A stretch of 20,485 nucleotides of DNA from a virus. The number at the start of each line of letters is the position of its first letter. Within the stretch, counting starts at the first letter, position 1. Shown piece by piece: positions 16,838 through 20,485 of this stretch. The position numbers and the translations under genes are program-made. The DNA is taken from positions 1 through 20,485 of IMG/VR virus record IMGVR_UViG_3300032315_000017; one strand, written 5' to 3'. Under the pieces are notes generated by a model, which was given only the letters and a program-made list of their open reading frames with translations, was not told the origin of the DNA and ran no database searches.

Positions 16838-17064
16838 TATTCACACCTTCTTTTTCTATAGTTCCATTCACCACCACTACGTTGGCATTTACGCCATTCG
16901 GCTTCTTCTTCAGGTGGCATTCTTTTTAACAGATAAGGCAAAATAGCCTTGAACATCACAGTTCCAAGACCTATCCAGAACGTAGGAGATCTTGCAACCA
17001 GTACTCCTCCTGCGAATAATCCAAGGATTAAACTCAGGATTAGTACTGGTTCAACCCAGTTCAT
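16837..17064 (-). CDS. Small membrane protein of the lysis cassette
   Basis: This 75-aa protein has a clear membrane helix at about residues 6-24 (PVLILSLILGLFAGGVLVA) and a second hydrophobic stretch near 29-45. A charged tail follows, with PPEEEAEWRKC and a final RKRRCE; the two cysteines (60 and 74) are 14 residues apart. The ATG at 17064 overlaps the stop of the holin-like gene (ATGA), and its TAA overlaps the small-terminase start. I do not recognise a named family. It could be a second holin-like or spanin-like component, or a membrane factor in packaging; it is short for a typical inner spanin. Function is open. Confidence 0.7.
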   Translation of the reverse strand: MNWVEPVLILSLILGLFAGGVLVARSPTFWIGLGTVMFKAILPYLLKRMPPEEEAEWRKCQRSGGEWNYRKRRCE

Positions 17065-17228
17065 GCAGACTTCTTAGACCAGATAGACCAGCCAGCAGCA
17101 AAGATCGTACCCAAGGCACCAAGAACTGTTTCCAGAGTGCCAGCATCAATTGTACCCTTGGCAACAAGATAGCCACCACCAGCAGCCAGAACCGCACGGG
17201 CAACGCCCCAAATCATTTCCTTTGTCAT
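17061..17228 (-). CDS. Small holin-like protein (Pam3-gp28-like)
   Basis: This 55-aa gene is easy to overlook. Reading from ATG at 17228 gives MTKEMIWGVARAVL, then a glycine-rich hydrophobic stretch (AAGGGYLVAKGTIDAG), a second one (TVLGALGTIFAAGWSIW) and a basic end (SKKSA). Two hydrophobic segments, a short turn and a Lys-terminated tail are the design of small phage holins. The pattern matches what I recall of the Pam3-gp28 holin family (recall, not a search). An AAGGAG ribosome binding site lies six bases upstream. Its TGA overlaps the next ATG (ATGA at 17061-17064), and the endolysin gene ends 25 bases before it. Expected role: inner-membrane pores that time endolysin release. Confidence 0.75.
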   Translation of the reverse strand: MTKEMIWGVARAVLAAGGGYLVAKGTIDAGTLETVLGALGTIFAAGWSIWSKKSA

Positions 17229-17253
17229 GTGTATCTCCTTGACTTTATGTCAG

Positions 17254-17655
17254 TTATGGATATTTAATTTTATTAAGTTCAAAATGAGGGCCATCTCTAA
17301 AACTCTTCCAATCACCGCCCCAAGTAATCGGGATATTTTCTAGTTTAGCAGCTTCCTTCATCAACCCAGATAGTCTTTGGTACAAAGGCCAGTCCCATTT
17401 GACTTTGCCTTTCAACGTCACAGCAAAGTCTATGGCCTTGGCATAGCCGTCTTTGCCGGGGATATGTCTGGAGTTCATGGTCTTAGAAGCCTTACTCTTT
17501 ACCAGAAGCTTTTGCTCTGCCACAGTCCTTACTGTACAAGTAACAACAGCACCAAAGTCAGAGTCTTTATTAAGTCTCTGCATTCTTCTGACAACCTTCA
17601 GAAGATCTGGGTGAAGTCTCTTCAGTTTATTCTCAGATGCTTGATTAAACTTCAC
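17254..17655 (-). CDS. Endolysin, M15-family zinc peptidase
   Basis: This 133-aa protein carries the M15 (LAS-type) metal site: SRHIPGKDGYAKAIDF gives His64 and Asp76, and WGGDWKSFRDGPHFEL gives Asp121 and His124. In the T5 endolysin, an M15 L-alanyl-D-glutamate peptidase, two His and one Asp bind zinc and an Asp three residues before the last His is catalytic. The same spacing (D121...H124) is present here. The His64-Asp76 gap is longer than the seven-residue spacing in T5 but occurs in this family. Length is typical. The start is GTG at 17655, overlapping the previous stop (GTGA). There is no signal peptide, so it should depend on a holin, and holin-like genes flank it. The likely target is the peptide stem of Gram-negative peptidoglycan. 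Confidence 0.92.
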   Translation of the reverse strand: MKFNQASENKLKRLHPDLLKVVRRMQRLNKDSDFGAVVTCTVRTVAEQKLLVKSKASKTMNSRHIPGKDGYAKAIDFAVTLKGKVKWDWPLYQRLSGLMKEAAKLENIPITWGGDWKSFRDGPHFELNKIKYP

Positions 17656-17900
17656 TTAGGTGTACCCCAATAATGCCAAGTACCAATTGCCAGAAGTGTC
17701 AAGATTGCTGTGGTAATCATCTTAGCAATTGTCTGCTGAACTGTTTTCTTTGTGTCTCTCCAAGATTCCAGAAGACTTCTGACTTCTTGAATATCTTTGC
17801 CAGCCTGATCATCATGGAGACCGACTTTACGAAGGGCGTTGTCAGCCCCCTTCTCTGCGGCCTTTTCAATAAGTGTATCAAGATCTTCTGGAGACATCAT
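17652..17900 (-). CDS. DUF6127-like single-pass membrane protein, possible holin
   Basis: This 82-aa protein has an acidic/helical soluble part: MSPEDLDTLIEKAAEKGADN, then ALRKVGLHDDQAGKDIQEVR and LLESWRDTKKT. A single C-terminal membrane helix follows at about residues 62-78 (ITTAILTLLAIGTWHYW), with a short GTPK end. The 'ALxxxGLHDDxAGxDIxExRxLLESWRD' pattern with a terminal helix is what I recall of the DUF6127 family, found in phages and prophages of Alphaproteobacteria. It lies directly before the endolysin (GTGA overlap), so a holin or lysis-regulating role is likely. Start: ATG at 17900, with a second ATG immediately after; AAAGG lies nine bases upstream. Confidence 0.7.
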   Translation of the reverse strand: MMSPEDLDTLIEKAAEKGADNALRKVGLHDDQAGKDIQEVRSLLESWRDTKKTVQQTIAKMITTAILTLLAIGTWHYWGTPK

Positions 17901-18010
17901 TTATACCAGCCTTTATCTAAAGATTTATTAATCTTGCGTTAGAAGTTTTGTAGCAATTATTTGACTGGAAATAAGTTCGTTTTCTGGGTAGACAGTGTAT
18001 CGATATTTTC
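17901..18010 (-). promoter_or_regulatory. Intergenic gap upstream of the lysis/packaging block
   Basis: This 110-base AT-rich gap is the only other clear non-coding space. It holds an inverted repeat on the minus strand, AAGATT-AATA-AATCTT (17935-17920), too AT-rich to be a convincing terminator. A very weak promoter-like TTGCTA with GATTAA 17 bases on is also present. I would expect a promoter or an mRNA processing site for the lysis and packaging genes here, but the sequence alone does not show a strong one. Confidence 0.3.
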
Positions 18011-18976
18011 TTATGCAGATGTGTTGGCAAGAAGGTAGTATACAGTGCCGTTAACGCGGATAGCAATTCGGTGCGTTGCGGTAGCAGTTGCGTTGGAGTT
18101 AACTACGGTGCCTTCTGTGCGGAGCGACAGCATCGTGTTTCCTGCCGAGAGATCGGTGGAAAAAATCTGAATGGTATCGGCGGGTCCCGTGGTAGGCGCA
18201 GTGCCTGTTGCGATTGAAAGAACTGTAGCGGCGGATGTTCCGAAAGTAGAAGTTCCAAGGCCAAAGTTTCCTGTGCTTGTAACGCGAATGCGCTCAACGC
18301 CATTGGTACTTGCAGCAATTGTGTCGGCAGCCGGGAACCACATCCCTGTATTGAGATCGCCAAAGGCCACGATAGACGGGGTGGCTACAGCGCCAGCACC
18401 AAAGGATGCAATGCCGTTGACGGAGAGCAAGGCGTCTGGGGCAGAGGTGCCGATACCAAGTCTTCCACTGCTGTTAAGACGCATTGATTCCGTGCCGCCC
18501 TCAGAAAAGGCAATCGTATCTGCGGCTGGGAAGAAAATGCCTGTGTTTGTATCACCTGTGGGGATAAGCGTAGGGGCAGCGGCAGAACCTGCTGCAATTG
18601 CAATCTGGTTTGTGGTCTTATTAAAGGTAAAGTTACTGTTACCAGCAATAGCCCCAGCGTCATTAAACTGGACCTGAGTGTCTACTCCACCAATCCCCGG
18701 AGTTGGGCCGGGAGGTCCTGTTGGTCCAGTAGGACCAGTGGGTCCTTGTGTGATAGAACCTATGCCTACAAGAATAATATCATTGGCAGTGATCTGATTG
18801 ACATTAAGGATGTCGTTTGAGTTCAGATCCAGATCTGCTTCCATAGCATTGGGCGTAGACCCGTCTCTGGACAGGGTATTTTCAAACTGATTCCTGACAT
18901 TCGTAAAGTTATCATTGATGGTATCAGTAGCCTGATATCCAGTTGCAACGGTACTAATTGTAGGTTTCTTAGCCAT
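18011..18976 (-). CDS. Tail fibre protein with collagen-like repeat and duplicated shaft module
   Basis: This 321-aa protein starts MAKKPTISTVATGYQATDTI, an N-terminal particle-attachment pattern common in podovirus fibres. Residues 78-94 form a collagen-like run (GPTGPTGPTGPPGPTPG). Two related modules follow: residues 135-180 (GDTNTGIFFPAADTIAFSEG, then RLGIGTSAP) and 200-245 (GDLNTGMWFPAADTIAASTN, then NFGLGTSTF), repeating at a 65-residue period. The C-terminus (HRIAIRVNGTVYYLLANTS) resembles a small terminal cap. Collagen-like and repeated beta modules in fibres form trimeric shafts. The ATG overlaps the upstream 130-aa gene by eight bases; AAGGA precedes it. The encoded protein probably projects from the tail and helps recognise the host, but the receptor is unknown. 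Confidence 0.85.
   Translation of the reverse strand: MAKKPTISTVATGYQATDTINDNFTNVRNQFENTLSRDGSTPNAMEADLDLNSNDILNVNQITANDIILVGIGSITQGPTGPTGPTGPPGPTPGIGGVDTQVQFNDAGAIAGNSNFTFNKTTNQIAIAAGSAAAPTLIPTGDTNTGIFFPAADTIAFSEGGTESMRLNSSGRLGIGTSAPDALLSVNGIASFGAGAVATPSIVAFGDLNTGMWFPAADTIAASTNGVERIRVTSTGNFGLGTSTFGTSAATVLSIATGTAPTTGPADTIQIFSTDLSAGNTMLSLRTEGTVVNSNATATATHRIAIRVNGTVYYLLANTSA
18242..18574 (-). repeat. Duplicated fibre module (two diverged copies, 195-base period)
   Basis: Codons 135-180 (18574-18437) and 200-245 (18379-18242) of the fibre gene encode related segments, each with NTG-hydrophobic-FPAADTIA and a G-L/I-GTS ending. The nucleotide copies have diverged, so this looks like an old internal duplication that lengthened the fibre shaft rather than a recent repeat. 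Confidence 0.75.
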
Positions 18977-19361
18977 TGTTGTCCTTTGTGTAGTAATTCA
19001 TCCCACCCGCCCAAATGCGCCGGGGATTGTTCACAGTCTCCGGATCAATCCACTCAACGCCGGGGCCACCTTGAGCCAGCACAGCAGGATTGTGGCCTTG
19101 CGACACGTAGTCTTTTGGCAGCGGGTCAGGAAGCGGCCCCGCGATCTGGATCAGGCGCACATTGACATGGTAGCGGTTGTCCATGACGGCGGGCGTGATG
19201 ATCTCGCCATCGGGGCCAACAACAGCCGGAGTAACAACCACGGGGCCGATTTCGTCAATGTAGCAGCCGTTGGGACGGTCATCATAGGTAAGGCTAACGA
19301 TGGCGGCCCATGCGTCCCATGTGGCTTCGTCGGTGACGCGGTACATCAGGTCACTGCCCAT
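18969..19361 (-). CDS. Small hypothetical protein of the tail fibre block
   Basis: This 130-aa protein begins MGSDLMYRVTDEATWDAWAA and contains a Pro/Val-rich middle (GPVVVTPAVVGPDGEIITPA). YHVNVRLIQIAGPLPDPLPK follows, then a Gly-rich end (GGPGVEWIDPETVNNPRRIW). It has no membrane segment or signal peptide. An AAGGAG ribosome binding site lies six bases before the ATG, and the upstream fibre stop shares a base with it (TAATG). Proteins of this kind are often encoded between phage tail-fibre genes; I know no proven role. A fibre chaperone or a small host-range factor is possible. Base composition is clearly GC-richer than the rest of the window, like its upstream neighbour. Confidence 0.7.
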   Translation of the reverse strand: MGSDLMYRVTDEATWDAWAAIVSLTYDDRPNGCYIDEIGPVVVTPAVVGPDGEIITPAVMDNRYHVNVRLIQIAGPLPDPLPKDYVSQGHNPAVLAQGGPGVEWIDPETVNNPRRIWAGGMNYYTKDNNG

Positions 19362-20485
19362 TATGTGCTCCTTGCGATAAGTTCCGCGTTGGTCAAAGCA
19401 CGCGGAATGTACGTGATCTGGCGGATGTGGCCGTTCAGCGGTTCTGTGGATGATGTACCGCTGCCAAGCCGCATGAGCAGATTGGCTATCGGAAGCGTGC
19501 CGCTGGTGTCCGTTGATGCAGCGCCGCCGTTCACCGACAGGGCGAAGTCATTGACCTTGTACCGCGCCGCCAGTTTGATGTTCGTATTGGCCGCTGGCGT
19601 TCCGGTGGCAATCGCAGCCTGAGACGATCCGCCGTCGATTACCGTGAACAGGCCATTTGGTGTGCTATTGGTGGACAGCGTATAGCGTTCATTCTCTGTG
19701 CCGTCGTCAATCTGCACGGCACGTCTGGCAGCGGCCACGTTGAGCGGAGTGACATTGGCAACGATGCTTCCCTCAGTCTCGCTATACGGAAACTGGCTCG
19801 TTGCCACACTCGCCAGATCGGCGTTGCGGGTGACGGTCGCAGCAGCCGTGGGGATGTAGGAGGTGGCGAAGGCTCCGGCTTCAAGCTGTGCGCCGTAGAG
19901 GTAGATGCCAGAGGTGCCATCTCCGGTGTAGGAGATAGTGCCGTCAGCAGACGCAACATATATGTAGGTTGCAGTTACTGCTGTTGATGTTGCGGCAAAC
20001 GTGATGGAGCAGCGATACCATCCTCCACCAACATTGGTGATAGAGGTTGCTGTAGGCGACCCGTTTGTTACACCTACGGTTCCATTGGACAGATTGAAAA
20101 ACGCATATCGGCTGTCAGCCACTGGCTGAATAACGATAAATGAACGCTCTGCTGCCTTGGCATAAACGGTCGCAGTATAGGTGATACCATTTGTGACGCT
20201 GACTACGCCATTAACTGAGTGTGCGTTGCTGGTATTGTCTTCTACGAGCTTGTCTGCGGTAACTGAACCATCAGGAGACGCTACAGCGTTTGCCGTAACG
20301 CTTGAATTAGTTTTCGTCCATGCCGCGTTATTGAACTGGTCAGAATACGTCAGCAAATTCGTCCTCTGCTCCTCCACCAGCAGCCCCCTTGCGGCCAGCG
20401 TTGACGGGTCGTAGTCAAGGCGCGGGCCATAGGCAGCAGCGGGCGAGGGCGCGGCACCGTAAGAGCCGACATACGGGTCAAGGCT
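19361..20485 (-). CDS. Receptor-binding/fibre protein with carbohydrate-binding modules, partial (N-terminus beyond the window)
   Basis: The frame stays open to the right edge: 36 more codons lie upstream of the GTG at 20377, reading ...YGPRLDYDPSTLAARGLL and then VEEQRTNLLTYSDQFNNAAW. The 'RGLLVEEQRTNLL.YS..F' segment is a recurrent phage structural signature, so GTG at 20377 is internal and the true start is outside the window. The following ~150 residues look like a carbohydrate-binding jelly roll (FVIQ..., VGGGWYRCSITFAA, GIYLYGAQLEAG). The last ~150 resemble a LamG/concanavalin-type sandwich (ENERYTLSTNSTPNGLFTVI, then IKLAARYKVNDFALSVNGGA) ending RQITYIPRALTNAELIARST. Likely role: sugar receptor binding on the host surface. 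The gene is GC-rich against the rest of the window, suggesting exchange. Confidence 0.85.
   Translation of the reverse strand, partial: SLDPYVGSYGAAPSPAAAYGPRLDYDPSTLAARGLLVEEQRTNLLTYSDQFNNAAWTKTNSSVTANAVASPDGSVTADKLVEDNTSNAHSVNGVVSVTNGITYTATVYAKAAERSFIVIQPVADSRYAFFNLSNGTVGVTNGSPTATSITNVGGGWYRCSITFAATSTAVTATYIYVASADGTISYTGDGTSGIYLYGAQLEAGAFATSYIPTAAATVTRNADLASVATSQFPYSETEGSIVANVTPLNVAAARRAVQIDDGTENERYTLSTNSTPNGLFTVIDGGSSQAAIATGTPAANTNIKLAARYKVNDFALSVNGGAASTDTSGTLPIANLLMRLGSGTSSTEPLNGHIRQITYIPRALTNAELIARST

Noticed and set aside
17920-17935. Inverted repeat as a terminator of the fibre transcript
   Set aside because: The stem is entirely weak (AAGATT/AATCTT) and is not followed by a U-run.
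18171-18677. Plus-strand frame of 168 codons opposite the fibre gene
   Set aside because: The low-complexity, Val/Ala/Pro-rich translation is the mirror of the repetitive fibre coding sequence.
19071-19622. Plus-strand frame of 183 codons in the GC-rich block
   Set aside because: It spans two minus-strand genes with good starts and known-looking domains; GC-rich sequence commonly gives spurious long antisense frames.
18242-20485. Diversity-generating retroelement targeting the fibre genes
   Set aside because: No reverse transcriptase or template/variable repeat pair is visible; the fibre repeats are diverged protein modules, not adenine-substituted copies.
1-20485. Defence or anti-defence system, CRISPR array, tRNA, integrase
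   Set aside because: I looked on both strands and saw no spaced direct repeats, no tRNA-like fold and no coding frame of these kinds; all sizeable frames are explained by virion, packaging or lysis genes.

Overview
The window is a contiguous stretch of a tailed, short-tailed (podovirus-type) bacteriophage genome or prophage. Every convincing gene is on the minus strand, so transcription runs from base 20485 towards base 1. No host housekeeping gene, tRNA, integrase, IS element or CRISPR array is visible. The host cannot be read directly. Two small membrane proteins resemble families I associate with phages of Proteobacteria (DUF6127-like and Pam3-gp28-like), so a proteobacterial, possibly alphaproteobacterial, host is a weak inference.

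In transcription order the layout is as follows. (1) A GC-richer host-recognition block (20485-18969): the C-terminal part of a fibre or receptor-binding protein running off the window edge, and a 130-aa companion. (2) A collagen-repeat tail fibre (18976-18011). (3) A lysis cassette (17900-16837): a DUF6127-like membrane protein, an M15 peptidase endolysin, a 55-aa holin-like protein that is easily missed, and a 75-aa membrane protein. (4) DNA packaging (16837-14793): small and large terminase subunits. (5) Head: portal, a 76-aa protein, scaffold, major capsid protein and a probable decoration protein (14793-10541). (6) A regulatory junction (10540-10396): an intrinsic terminator whose tail contains the -35 box of a near-consensus sigma70 promoter. 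(7) Tail and ejection: a 207-aa structural protein that appears to start at a rare ATC codon, a tail tubular A-like adaptor, a 116-aa protein, a tail tubular B-like protein, a GNAT acetyltransferase, a small and a giant internal virion protein, and a partial further internal protein leaving the window at base 1.

The content and local order match the late region of T7-like phages, but the blocks are cyclically permuted. The T7 gene 17-17.5-18-19 equivalents (fibre, lysis, terminases) come before the gene 8-16 equivalents (portal to internal core). Most junctions overlap as TAATG, ATGA or GTGA, which indicates tight translational coupling.

The points most worth a second look are the ATC-started gene at 9772-10395, the fused terminator/promoter at 10481-10529, the permuted late order, the GNAT gene in the T7 gene 13 position, and the host-recognition genes with distinct base composition. 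I did not find a convincing new defence or anti-defence system.
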